This document shows positions 50,474 through 58,072 of a DNA stretch of 64,000 bases, in pieces. This stretch comes from Bacteroidota bacterium. Lineage in GTDB: Bacteria; Bacteroidota; Bacteroidia; Chitinophagales; Chitinophagaceae. Each line of letters begins with the position of its first letter. Positions within the stretch are counted from its first letter, which is position 1. The DNA lies in the NCBI GenBank assembly GCA_018267965.1, contig JAFDXK010000001.1, positions 1,116,001-1,180,000 on the forward strand, written 5' to 3'. The position numbers and the translations under genes are program-made. The notes beneath the pieces are model-generated. The model was not told the origin of the DNA. It ran no database searches and saw only the letters and a list, made by a program, of their open reading frames with translations.

Positions 50474-51344
50474 ATTCCTTCAGGTAATTATCATTATCAC
50501 GCCATTTCGGGCGAACTTTTACAAATAACTCAAGGTGCACTTTAGCTTGCAAAAACTCTTCTATTGCTTTGCGGGAGTTGATACCCAATTGTTTTATCAT
50601 ACTACCTCCCTTGCCTATCATGATGATTTTTTGTGTTTCGCGGCTTACTATTATTTCTGCTTTGATGACGTTCAATGTAGGCTTCTCTTCAAATGATTGT
50701 ATGATAACTGCAGTATGATAAGGTAGTTCCTCATGGTATAACTCATATATCTGCTGACGTATCAATTCGCTCACGAAAAAGCGCACCGGCCTGTCCGATA
50801 TACTATCCTCAGGATAATATGGTGGTGCTTCCGGCAAATGTTTCAGAGTAGCAGGGATAATTTTTTCTACGTGTCTTTTATCTTTTGCTGACACTGCCAG
50901 TATTTCATTATTCGGGAATCGCTCCTTATAACGTTGAGTATATTCTTCTACTTCTTTATTATTCTTTAGCAAATCAGCTTTGTTCAAAATAATAATGGCA
51001 GGTACTTTCAACTTTAGTCCATTCACTATCTTTTCAAATTCATCTATCGGCTGCGTAATGTCATGAATCAACAAAGCTATATCTGCATCTTCAAGCGCAC
51101 TTTTCACCTGCAGCATCATTCTCTCGTGCAACTTATACTTAGGCTCTATAATACCCGGCGTGTCTGAAAGTATGATTTGGTATTCAGGTTCGGTTAGTAT
51201 ACCCAATATTCTATGCCTGGTAGTCTGTACCTTTTCTGATGTTATTACCAGTTGCTCTCCCAGTATCGCATTCAGTAACGTCGACTTACCTGCATTTGGC
51301 GCTCCGAATATGTTTACAAAACCAGCTTTGTGTTCGTTGGGCAT
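50457..51344 (-). CDS. era: GTPase Era
   Basis: A 295-residue Era protein. The P-loop GAPNAGKS is at residues 14-21, followed by DTPGI, NKAD and VSAK. The C-terminal KH domain has IVSRETQKIIMIGKGGSMIKQLGINSRKAIEEFL. It binds 16S rRNA and acts in 30S maturation. It is the first gene of the minus-strand cluster and overlaps the PLP enzyme. Confidence 0.96.
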   Translation of the reverse strand: MPNEHKAGFVNIFGAPNAGKSTLLNAILGEQLVITSEKVQTTRHRILGILTEPEYQIILSDTPGIIEPKYKLHERMMLQVKSALEDADIALLIHDITQPIDEFEKIVNGLKLKVPAIIILNKADLLKNNKEVEEYTQRYKERFPNNEILAVSAKDKRHVEKIIPATLKHLPEAPPYYPEDSISDRPVRFFVSELIRQQIYELYHEELPYHTAVIIQSFEEKPTLNVIKAEIIVSRETQKIIMIGKGGSMIKQLGINSRKAIEEFLQAKVHLELFVKVRPKWRDNDNYLKEYGYNS

Positions 51345-51407
51345 AAGGCTGCAAATGTAATACCATGCTCACTATTACGTGTATTTGAGTAAATAAAACT
51401 CATTTCT

Positions 51408-51439
51408 TTTGTTTATACGATATACATACGCTATCTTTG
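51408..51439 (+). promoter_or_regulatory. Promoter of the initiator tRNA gene
   Basis: TTTG at 51408-51411, 20 nt, then TATCTTTG at 51432-51439. The tRNA 5' end is 11 bp further on. Geometry and -7 sequence are identical to the tRNA-Arg promoter at 12834-12865. Confidence 0.9.
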
Positions 51440-51449
51440 CGCTCCACAT

Positions 51450-51521
<72 letters not shown>

Positions 51522-51550
51522 CAAACACATAACGGCTTCATTATCAAGGT

Positions 51551-51614
51551 AATGTAGTCAGAGGTTGGAGAGCCACGTTAAATAACCTACATTAGGTTGT
51601 TCTACGTGGTTTTT
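51551..51614 (+). promoter_or_regulatory. Two competing hairpins downstream of tRNA-fMet (terminator or attenuator)
   Basis: CCACGT (51573-51578) pairs with ACGTGG (51604-51609), followed by T5: a likely terminator. An inner hairpin AACCTA / TAGGTT lies within its loop. Upstream, AATGTAG (51551-51557) and AGGTT (51562-51566) are complementary to CTACATT and AACCT, so a competing fold is possible. It may simply terminate the tRNA transcript. Confidence 0.55.
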
Positions 51615-51708
51615 CTGTTTAGACAACATAATTTTAACCAACGGAAAACTAAACCATAACAACAAATAAATTAATAATACCATATTTTTACAACGCTAAA
51701 AAACAAAA

Positions 51709-52281
51709 ATGAAAAACATATTATTTATCGCCCTGGTTGCAATTCTTGCTACTACATCCTGCCACAAACACAACGGCATCACAAACGATTTTGGAAACAG
51801 GTGGACAATGTTGGTAAGCAAACATTGGATCATCTCTTCAAGAGAAGTGAATGGAGTATCATCACCAATTACAGATTGCAAGAGGGATAATTATTATGTT
51901 TTTGATGAAAATGGCCTTGGGCGTTGGGAAGAAGGTGCAGTTAATTGCTTCGATACAGTATCCACTAATGGTGGTGGTAACAATGGTGGCAACGGAGGTA
52001 GTAATGGTAATGGCGGCGGCAATGGTGGTGGAACCAATGGCGGTGGCTCTGATTCTTCTAACAAAACAACTGTTACCAACCCGGTTCAAACATATACAGA
52101 GTTTACATGGTCAATGACAGGTGACCAGCGTGCCATTTATATGAAAAACTTTGGCAGAACAGGCTACAATCCTGAATGGACAATTGAAGACATGAAAGAA
52201 GACAGGCTTGATGTTCGTTCTGTAGAGCACATCGACGGTGCAATAGTTGTTTACAACCTTCATTTGGTACCGACCCGTTAA
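51709..52281 (+). CDS. Lipoprotein with Gly/Asn-rich insert
   Basis: A 190-residue protein with a lipoprotein signal (LVAILATTSC, lipid on Cys18). Residues about 30-84 and 125-190 resemble the two halves of a lipocalin-like beta domain (KHWIISSREVNG, YYVFDENGLGRWEEG, then YTEFTWSMTGDQRAIYMKN). Residues 86-118 between them are a Gly/Asn/Ser run. The insert has no sign of function beyond flexibility. The gene lies 187 bp after tRNA-fMet. Confidence 0.75.
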   Translation: MKNILFIALVAILATTSCHKHNGITNDFGNRWTMLVSKHWIISSREVNGVSSPITDCKRDNYYVFDENGLGRWEEGAVNCFDTVSTNGGGNNGGNGGSNGNGGGNGGGTNGGGSDSSNKTTVTNPVQTYTEFTWSMTGDQRAIYMKNFGRTGYNPEWTIEDMKEDRLDVRSVEHIDGAIVVYNLHLVPTR

Positions 52282-52312
52282 TACATTTCATTTAACCAAA
52301 CATCTGAATATG

Positions 52313-52341
52313 AAGTGGGTGCAATTTGCATCCACTTTTTT
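52313..52341 (+). terminator. Intrinsic terminator after the Gly-rich lipoprotein gene
   Basis: The 12-bp stem from AAGTGGGTGCAA and TTGCATCCACTT (one G-U pair), with a 1-nt centre, runs into T6. Confidence 0.86.
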
Positions 52342-52348
52342 GTTATTC

Positions 52349-52377
52349 TTGCCTCGTTACATTAATAATTACATTTG
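52349..52377 (+). promoter_or_regulatory. Promoter of the NlpC/P60 gene
   Basis: TTG at 52349-52351, 18 nt, then TACATTTG at 52370-52377. The -7 element is a full match and the leader would be about 14 nt, which supports the GTG start at 52398. Confidence 0.6.
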
Positions 52378-52397
52378 CACAGAATTATTGACATCTC

Positions 52398-53021
52398 GTG
52401 ACAAAGAAACCATTACTATTCACTGTAATGACATTGGCGGTTTGCATTTTATTGGGATGCGAAACCAGTGAAGAATTAATGCACCCAAAATCCAATATAG
52501 TTTCCAATAAAGACCAGGAACAGCTATTAAAAAATATAGAACAGTTATACCAGAGAAACCTGCCGGTAGACCCCGAGCGTGTAAAATACCTGAAAGAGAA
52601 GTTCTCAAACATTATGAAGGTAAGGCCTGAGGACATTAAAAGCGTTCACTTATACTCTTTTATAGATGAATGGTATGGGGTCAGGTACCGCATGGGTGGT
52701 ACTACCAAAGACGGTGTTGATTGTTCCGGGTTAGCGCAAAACCTATACGAAAAAGTATTTGGCATTGACCTTGTTCGTACTTCGCTTGACCAATTTAAGG
52801 AATCCATCAGCGTACGGGCTGATGAAAATATGGAAGAAGGCGACCTTATTTTCTTCAAGACGCGAGGTAAACATATATCTCATGTAGGTATATACCTGAT
52901 GAACAGTTTCTTTGTGCATGCCTCAAATAGTGGTGTAATGATAAGTAGCCTGAATGAAGACTACTGGCATAAACGTTTTGCAGGAGCAGGTTATATTGAT
53001 ATTAATCTGAAAGAGCAGTAG
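52398..53021 (+). CDS. NlpC/P60 (C40) cell-wall peptidase lipoprotein
   Basis: A 207-residue protein. The lipobox ILLGC puts the lipid on Cys21. The C40 domain has catalytic Cys109 in DGVDCSGLAQ, His162 in HISHVGIYL and a third polar position near His174 in FFVHAS. It should cleave D-gamma-glutamyl-diaminopimelate bonds in peptidoglycan. The GTG start is chosen because it gives a basic n-region before the signal helix; a downstream ATG would shorten it. Its stop directly abuts that of pafA, which is convergent. Confidence 0.88.
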   Translation: MTKKPLLFTVMTLAVCILLGCETSEELMHPKSNIVSNKDQEQLLKNIEQLYQRNLPVDPERVKYLKEKFSNIMKVRPEDIKSVHLYSFIDEWYGVRYRMGGTTKDGVDCSGLAQNLYEKVFGIDLVRTSLDQFKESISVRADENMEEGDLIFFKTRGKHISHVGIYLMNSFFVHASNSGVMISSLNEDYWHKRFAGAGYIDINLKEQ

Positions 53022-54701
53022 CTATTTATCTGTAATTTCAGTTATCACATTTCCAACACAACCATTAGGCATCTGAATATGCAGCAATGCGCTTAGTGTA
53101 GCTGCAATATCCGTCATGTTGATATGCCTGTATGTTTCGCCATGAGGAATACCCCACCCGTACCACAATAATGGAATATGTGTATCGTAAGGATTCCACG
53201 TACCATGCGTAGTACCTGTTTTATGACTATCGCTATACCAACCCGGCTGCAGAATGATTTGTATACAACCACTGCGCTGTTTGTTATAGCCATTTACAAT
53301 CATGGTCTTAATAGGCTCAGGTATATTTTCATTTTGCATGTTCTCCATATCTATGGCATATGCCACGCCCTCCTGTTTATAAAACCAATCAACAATTAGC
53401 TTTTTCACAGTCTCTCTTTCAATAGGCGTTATCTTGTTTTCATTCAGATATACCTGATAATCTGCCAAAGCTTTTATTACACTGTCCTTGCCTGTAGCTT
53501 TTTTGATGTAAGCAGTCAATTCTTTAAAGGCTTCTTTTTCAGATTTGTTGCCAGCAGGTATACCTGTATATTTCAATTCTAGTGAATTATGTGCAGCGCC
53601 ATGGTCGGCTGTGAGGAATATTGTATAGTTCCCCCCACCTATTTGTCTATCCAAAAACTTTAAAAACGAAGCCAACTCTTCATCAAGACGATAATACATA
53701 TCCTCTATTTCTCTTGAGTCTGGTCCGAATGTATGCCCTACATAATCTGTTGTCGATAAGCTGATACATAACATATCGGTGTATCCTGTTGTCCCTAAAT
53801 ATTCGCCTCTAACACAAGCTTTGGCGGCTTTAAATACGATGGTATTGCCACCCGGTAAATAGCGTAACTTATTATACCCTTTAGTATCTTGCATTGTATT
53901 ATGCGGAAATGAGGCTTTGATTTCTCCCGGCAATGTACCTTCAGTAACAGGGTCTTCATTATCACGTAATAAATACCATCTTTTACCATTAGAGTGTAAC
54001 CATGCCTTCTCATTTGCATTGTCGAAATCCCATCTTATTTTTATTAGACTATCTGCCCAACGTTTATTATTAAAATCAGTAAGCCATAAAGGAAACTCTT
54101 CAGGGATTTTTATTTTACCGTCGCTATAATAAGTACTGGTCATAAAACTCCCTGTACTATCGTCAAACCAAAATGCACCATTAGCACTGTGACCCGCTGG
54201 TAAAATAGCACCTCTGTCTTTTATCGAAAAGCTATAGACTCGCGAGTTATCCCAATCAGACAACTTTAACTCATCACCCACAGTCGTTGCTAATAAATTA
54301 CGAGGGCTCATCTGTCCTGCTTTACTACTACCTCCTACTGCTTGTACAGTCTTGTCTTCCACACAATACACCGTTTTGCCTGTATTATTATCTATCCAAT
54401 CGTTTGATGCAATGCCGTGTATTGCAGGCACACTACCAGTGTAAATACAAGCATGTCCCGGACCCGTATAGCTCGGTAGGTAATTGATAAATGTGTTCTG
54501 GCAATTATAACCTTGATTTATTAAGCGTTTAAAACCACCTTCACCATAATTGTTATAGAACTTATATAGATAATCCCATCGCATTTGGTCTACCACTATG
54601 CCCACTACTAGCTTGGGGCGCTTTACTTCCTTATGTTGTGCTGAAACAGTGAATATAGATAGAAGAAATACTACAATTAAAGTTGTGTGCTTCATACTCA
54701 A
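53022..54701 (-). CDS. pafA: PafA-type alkaline phosphatase
   Basis: A 559-residue periplasmic phosphatase. A signal peptide (LIVVFLLSIFTVSAQ) precedes VVGIVVDQMRWDYL, the catalytic Thr79 in SYTGPGHACIYTGS (same number as the nucleophile of the well-studied PafA), the DNSRVYSFSIKDRGAI segment and DHGAAHNS with zinc ligands. PafA releases phosphate from many monoesters and is common in Bacteroidota. There is no phosphate box that I can identify. Confidence 0.92.
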   Translation of the reverse strand: MSMKHTTLIVVFLLSIFTVSAQHKEVKRPKLVVGIVVDQMRWDYLYKFYNNYGEGGFKRLINQGYNCQNTFINYLPSYTGPGHACIYTGSVPAIHGIASNDWIDNNTGKTVYCVEDKTVQAVGGSSKAGQMSPRNLLATTVGDELKLSDWDNSRVYSFSIKDRGAILPAGHSANGAFWFDDSTGSFMTSTYYSDGKIKIPEEFPLWLTDFNNKRWADSLIKIRWDFDNANEKAWLHSNGKRWYLLRDNEDPVTEGTLPGEIKASFPHNTMQDTKGYNKLRYLPGGNTIVFKAAKACVRGEYLGTTGYTDMLCISLSTTDYVGHTFGPDSREIEDMYYRLDEELASFLKFLDRQIGGGNYTIFLTADHGAAHNSLELKYTGIPAGNKSEKEAFKELTAYIKKATGKDSVIKALADYQVYLNENKITPIERETVKKLIVDWFYKQEGVAYAIDMENMQNENIPEPIKTMIVNGYNKQRSGCIQIILQPGWYSDSHKTGTTHGTWNPYDTHIPLLWYGWGIPHGETYRHINMTDIAATLSALLHIQMPNGCVGNVITEITDK

Positions 54702-54760
54702 AAGGTTAATACTGTGTAAAAATGCACAATAACGGCTTATAAACAGAGGGATATTTTTGT

Positions 54761-54768
54761 TATTTTTG
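54761..54768 (+). promoter_or_regulatory. -7 element of the alpha-oxoamine synthase gene
   Basis: TATTTTTG at 54761-54768, with a second copy at 54752-54759. Both lie within the upstream extension of the longest open frame, so the ATG at 54814 must be the true start. Confidence 0.6.
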
Positions 54769-54813
54769 CCGCTAATTCACGGATTTAAAGAGAAATTAAT
54801 ACAATTATCATAT

Positions 54814-56076
54814 ATGGATTTATTTGCCAAATTTGAAAATAAACTTGGGCCGATAGGTGATTATGCAGAACAAGCACCCGGATATTTTGCTTTTCCAAAA
54901 CTGGAAGGTGAAATAGGTAACAGGATGATGTTTAACGGTAAAGAGCGTATCGTGTGGAGCCTGAACAACTATTTAGGGCTTGCAAACCATCCTGAAGTTC
55001 GTAAAGCTGATAAAGAAGCTGCAGAACAATTCGGTTTGGCCTACCCGATGGGCGCGCGCATGATGAGCGGTAACAGCAACCACCACGAGAAACTGGAAAA
55101 AGATTTGGCTGAATTTGTAGGAAAAGAAGATGCCATGCTATTCAACTACGGTTATCAGGGTATGGTATCAGCTATTGATAGTCTTGTAAACCGTCGTGAT
55201 GTAATTGTATATGATGCAGAATCTCATGCATGTATTATAGATGGCCTTCGTATGCACATGGGGCACCGTTATGTATACAAACACAATGATGTAGAAGATT
55301 GCGAAAAACAATTGGAACGTGCTACCGAAATGGCTGCAACTACAGGTGGTGGTATTCTTGTGATAACTGAAGGTGTGTTTGGTATGAGTGGCAACCAGGG
55401 CAAGATCAGGGAAATAGCTGCATTGAAAAATAAATATCAGTTCCGTTTGTTCGTAGATGATGCTCACGGTTTTGGTACAATGGGTAAAACAGGTGCAGGT
55501 ATAGGTGAAGAGCAAGGCTGTATGGATCAGATAGATATCTACTTCTCTACTTTCGCTAAGTCTATGGCTAGCATCGGTGGCTTCCTTGCTGCCGACAAAC
55601 AAGTATTGAAGTTCTTGCGTTATAACATGCGTTCTCAGGTGTTTGCTAAATCATTGCCAATGGCAATAGTAGTAGGCAACCAAAAACGTCTTGACCTGTT
55701 GCGCAGCAAACCTGAATTGAAAGCTAAACTTTGGCACAATGTAAACCGTCTTCAAAATGGTTTACGTGAGCGCGGTTTTGATATCGGCACAACTAATACA
55801 CCGGTTACTCCTGTATTAATGCATGGTGGTTTGTTCGATGCTACTCAGTTGATATTCGACATGCGCGAGAATTATAACATCTTCTGTTCAGTAGTAGTAT
55901 ACCCGGTTATACCTAAAGGACAAATTATCCTTCGTTTGATTCCAACTGCAGCACATACCGATGAGGATATTGATGTAACGTTGAATGCATTTAGCGAATT
56001 GCGCGATAAAATAACTAACAAATTATATCCGCAGGAAATGCCGGATATTAAGAGCGCTATTATGCAAGCAGTATAA
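54814..56076 (+). CDS. Alpha-oxoamine synthase family enzyme, possibly serine palmitoyltransferase
   Basis: About 420 residues of the PLP fold-type I alpha-oxoamine synthase family. NNYLGLANHPEV, the His139 stacking segment AESHACIIDG, DDAHGFGTMGKTG at 215-227 and the PLP Lys249 in STFAKSMASIGG are all visible. Members condense an amino acid with an acyl-CoA. Bacteroidota use one as serine palmitoyltransferase for sphingolipids; another member is glycine C-acetyltransferase. The sequence differs enough from classic bacterial SPT that I do not give a symbol. Confidence 0.82.
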   Translation: MDLFAKFENKLGPIGDYAEQAPGYFAFPKLEGEIGNRMMFNGKERIVWSLNNYLGLANHPEVRKADKEAAEQFGLAYPMGARMMSGNSNHHEKLEKDLAEFVGKEDAMLFNYGYQGMVSAIDSLVNRRDVIVYDAESHACIIDGLRMHMGHRYVYKHNDVEDCEKQLERATEMAATTGGGILVITEGVFGMSGNQGKIREIAALKNKYQFRLFVDDAHGFGTMGKTGAGIGEEQGCMDQIDIYFSTFAKSMASIGGFLAADKQVLKFLRYNMRSQVFAKSLPMAIVVGNQKRLDLLRSKPELKAKLWHNVNRLQNGLRERGFDIGTTNTPVTPVLMHGGLFDATQLIFDMRENYNIFCSVVVYPVIPKGQIILRLIPTAAHTDEDIDVTLNAFSELRDKITNKLYPQEMPDIKSAIMQAV

Positions 56077-56096
56077 TGAGCTTTATATTATTACGC

Positions 56097-56126
56097 AAAG
56101 CCATTCTCTAATACAGGATGGCTTTT
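56097..56126 (+). terminator. Intrinsic terminator after the alpha-oxoamine synthase gene
   Basis: AAAGCCAT / ATGGCTTT with a 13-nt loop and a short T tail (TTTTG). Confidence 0.7.
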
Positions 56127-56155
56127 GTATTTTTACAACTTATACGTTTTAATAC

Positions 56156-57031
56156 ATGAAGGTTTTTATAGCAGGCGCATCTGGTTTAGTAGGCAGCAAT
56201 TGTTTGAAACATTTTACCGAACAAGGTTGGGATGTAAAAGGGTCTTATTTCTCATACCAAACAGCGGGCACTGTTTTTTACAACACACTCAATCCCGCAG
56301 ATGCCAACAACTTTGACATTGCAGGTTGGAATCCTGACGTGGTAGTGCATTGCGGCGCTATGACACATGTTGATAAATGCGAAACTGAACCTGAAGAAAG
56401 CTACAAGCAAACAGTTCAAAGCACTATCAACCTGATAGCTGTTGCCAAGCAATGCAATGCAAAATTCGTTTACATATCTACCGATTATGTGTTTGATGGC
56501 AAAGAAGGTCCTTATACCGAAGATGCTCCTGTTAATCCATTGAGTGTTTATGCCCGTCACAAACTGGAAGCAGAGCAATTAGCAATCAAAGAGTTCAATA
56601 ACACACTTGTACTGCGTGTAACGAATGTATATGGCAATGAAGAACGTGGCAAGAATTTTACTTCACGCATTATCGACCAATGCAAGAACAAACAAAAACT
56701 GACGCTCAAACTTCCGTACGACCAATACGCATCACCTTCTAATGCCTGGGACATTGCACGTGCTATGTTTGTATTATTGAAAGATAATAAGCATGGTATT
56801 TATCATATAGGTAGTACAGATTATTTAAACCGTGTGGAACTGGCAATGCGCATCTTAAAATATTTCCCTGATGCCCAATATGATTTAATACCTATGAGTA
56901 CAAAAGAACTAAATCAACCTGCAGACAGGCCATTACTCGGAGGCTTCATTACTTTAAAATTCAGCACTGAGTATCCGACGTTTATGTTCAGTAACGTTGA
57001 TGATTTCGTGAAAGAAAAAACTTCTATTTAG
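56156..57031 (+). CDS. NAD-dependent sugar reductase (RmlD-like SDR)
   Basis: A 291-residue extended short-chain dehydrogenase. The glycine motif GASGLVGSN is near residue 7, and the catalytic SxYK is represented by STDYVFDG and the downstream YARHKLEAEQLA segment. The C-terminal substrate part (LGGFITLKF) resembles dTDP-4-dehydrorhamnose reductase. It could act in dTDP-rhamnose or another deoxysugar pathway. No other rhamnose genes are in the window. Confidence 0.78.
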   Translation: MKVFIAGASGLVGSNCLKHFTEQGWDVKGSYFSYQTAGTVFYNTLNPADANNFDIAGWNPDVVVHCGAMTHVDKCETEPEESYKQTVQSTINLIAVAKQCNAKFVYISTDYVFDGKEGPYTEDAPVNPLSVYARHKLEAEQLAIKEFNNTLVLRVTNVYGNEERGKNFTSRIIDQCKNKQKLTLKLPYDQYASPSNAWDIARAMFVLLKDNKHGIYHIGSTDYLNRVELAMRILKYFPDAQYDLIPMSTKELNQPADRPLLGGFITLKFSTEYPTFMFSNVDDFVKEKTSI

Positions 57032-57034
57032 CTA

Positions 57035-57202
57035 TTACGATTTGTGGAATAGGAAATAGTAAATAAGCATCCATACACCTATAAAAAAGGTCAGCCCGTA
57101 GAAATCATTTAAATGTTGCTTCAAATCTCGTTTAATCACGAGCCTATAAAGTACCCAGGCTATATATCCTGCAAAGAATACGATACCGAACATTAGGCTC
57201 AT
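57035..57202 (-). CDS. Small two-helix membrane protein (55 residues)
   Basis: The minus-strand frame from ATG at 57202 to TAA at 57035 encodes a 55-residue protein with two hydrophobic segments (FGIVFFAGYIAWVLY and TFFIGVWMLIYYFLF) and a basic loop between them (KRDLKQHLNDFYG). The composition is clearly membrane-protein-like and it fills an otherwise unexplained space between the SDR stop and a downstream hairpin. I do not recognise it. Confidence 0.66.
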   Translation of the reverse strand: MSLMFGIVFFAGYIAWVLYRLVIKRDLKQHLNDFYGLTFFIGVWMLIYYFLFHKS

Positions 57203-57222
57203 AACACAATTATAATAACGTA

Positions 57223-57259
57223 TAAAAAGAATCCCGACGCATTAATATACATCGGGATT
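57223..57259 (-). terminator. Minus-strand terminator-like hairpin
   Basis: AATCCCGA / TCGGGATT with a 14-nt loop, followed on the minus strand by CTTTTTATA. It lies just upstream (5') of the small membrane protein gene, so it would terminate a transcript coming from the right, where I find no clear gene. Confidence 0.65.
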
Positions 57260-57579
57260 GGACTGTACTTACTAACCCATCGTAAGTAGAACAAATATCA
57301 TAAAAAGGTTTCGGAAATGAAAATTATTTTTTCTTTAATCTATTTTAGTTCATCAGGTTAGATGTCCCTACTTAGATTAGCTCCTTCAATATCTTCATCC
57401 TCAAACATGTCGCTATTATATGGCGTATTTCACCCTAAATTGCCAAAAATACATCTAATTTTGCCAACTTGTCTTATTTGTAATTTCAAAACTGTCTTTT
57501 TGTCTTATAATTTTGATTGGCATTTGACTTGTACATACTACCTCGTAAACAATTAATAACACTCAAAAAGACAAGAATT
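57260..57579. other. Gene-poor spacer before hsp20
   Basis: A 320-bp AT-rich region with no gene I can support. It holds the hsp20 promoter region on the right. On the minus strand it contains a TATTTTTG word near 57445-57455 and a 16-codon frame starting MFEDED, both too weak to call; together with the hairpin at 57223-57259 they hint at a short minus-strand transcript. Confidence 0.45.
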
Positions 57580-58005
57580 ATGTACAACTACAGAAAAGCT
57601 TACGGCATGGTACCTAAAACATTTGGTGGTATCCTTGAAGACATGAACCGCTTCTTTTATGACGACAACTGGAGCAACACAACAGCGCCGGTAAACATCA
57701 AAGAAACAGATAATGCATATGAGGTGCACGTAGTAGCTCCCGGGTTGAAAAAAGAAGATTTCAAATTGAACATTGAAGACAATGTGCTGAAGATAGCTTT
57801 CGAACAAAATGAAGAAAACAAAGAGCAGGATGGTAAATGGTTGCGTAACGAGTATCGTTACCGTTCATTCAAACGTAGTTTCACTTTGAATGACACCATC
57901 AACGCAGACGCTATCAGTGCAAAATATAACGACGGGATACTCAACATAGTATTACCTAAAAAAGAAACAACAGAAAAAACAACAAAAGACATTACGGTAG
58001 CGTAA
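57580..58005 (+). CDS. Small heat-shock protein Hsp20 (alpha-crystallin)
   Basis: About 141 residues. The alpha-crystallin domain is complete: VNIKETDNAYEVHVVAPGLKKEDF, IAFEQNEENK and the C-terminal ISAKYNDGILNIVLPKKE. The ATG at 57580 starts MYNYRKAYG; the open frame extends upstream to 57517, but that part reads like promoter sequence. It is an ATP-independent chaperone. No clear CIRCE is seen upstream. Confidence 0.93.
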   Translation: MYNYRKAYGMVPKTFGGILEDMNRFFYDDNWSNTTAPVNIKETDNAYEVHVVAPGLKKEDFKLNIEDNVLKIAFEQNEENKEQDGKWLRNEYRYRSFKRSFTLNDTINADAISAKYNDGILNIVLPKKETTEKTTKDITVA

Positions 58006-58044
58006 GTTTTGACAGTGTAGATAGATAAAGTGTGGTTTAAAAAG

Positions 58045-58072
58045 AAAGTCCTGATTATTCAGGACTTTTTCT
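58045..58072. terminator. Bidirectional terminator between hsp20 and speA
   Basis: The 10-bp stem AAAGTCCTGA / TCAGGACTTT with a TTAT loop continues into TTTTTCTT. It ends at the last base of the convergent arginine decarboxylase gene. Confidence 0.9.

Noticed and set aside
55168-55602. 144-residue minus-strand open frame inside the alpha-oxoamine synthase gene
   Set aside because: It is antisense to a strongly conserved enzyme and its translation is rich in Cys, His, Thr and Phe without domain features, as expected of a shadow frame.
57370-57420. 16-codon minus-strand frame MFEDED...
   Set aside because: It is too short, with no conserved copy and no hydrophobic or cysteine pattern; mentioned only in the spacer entry.
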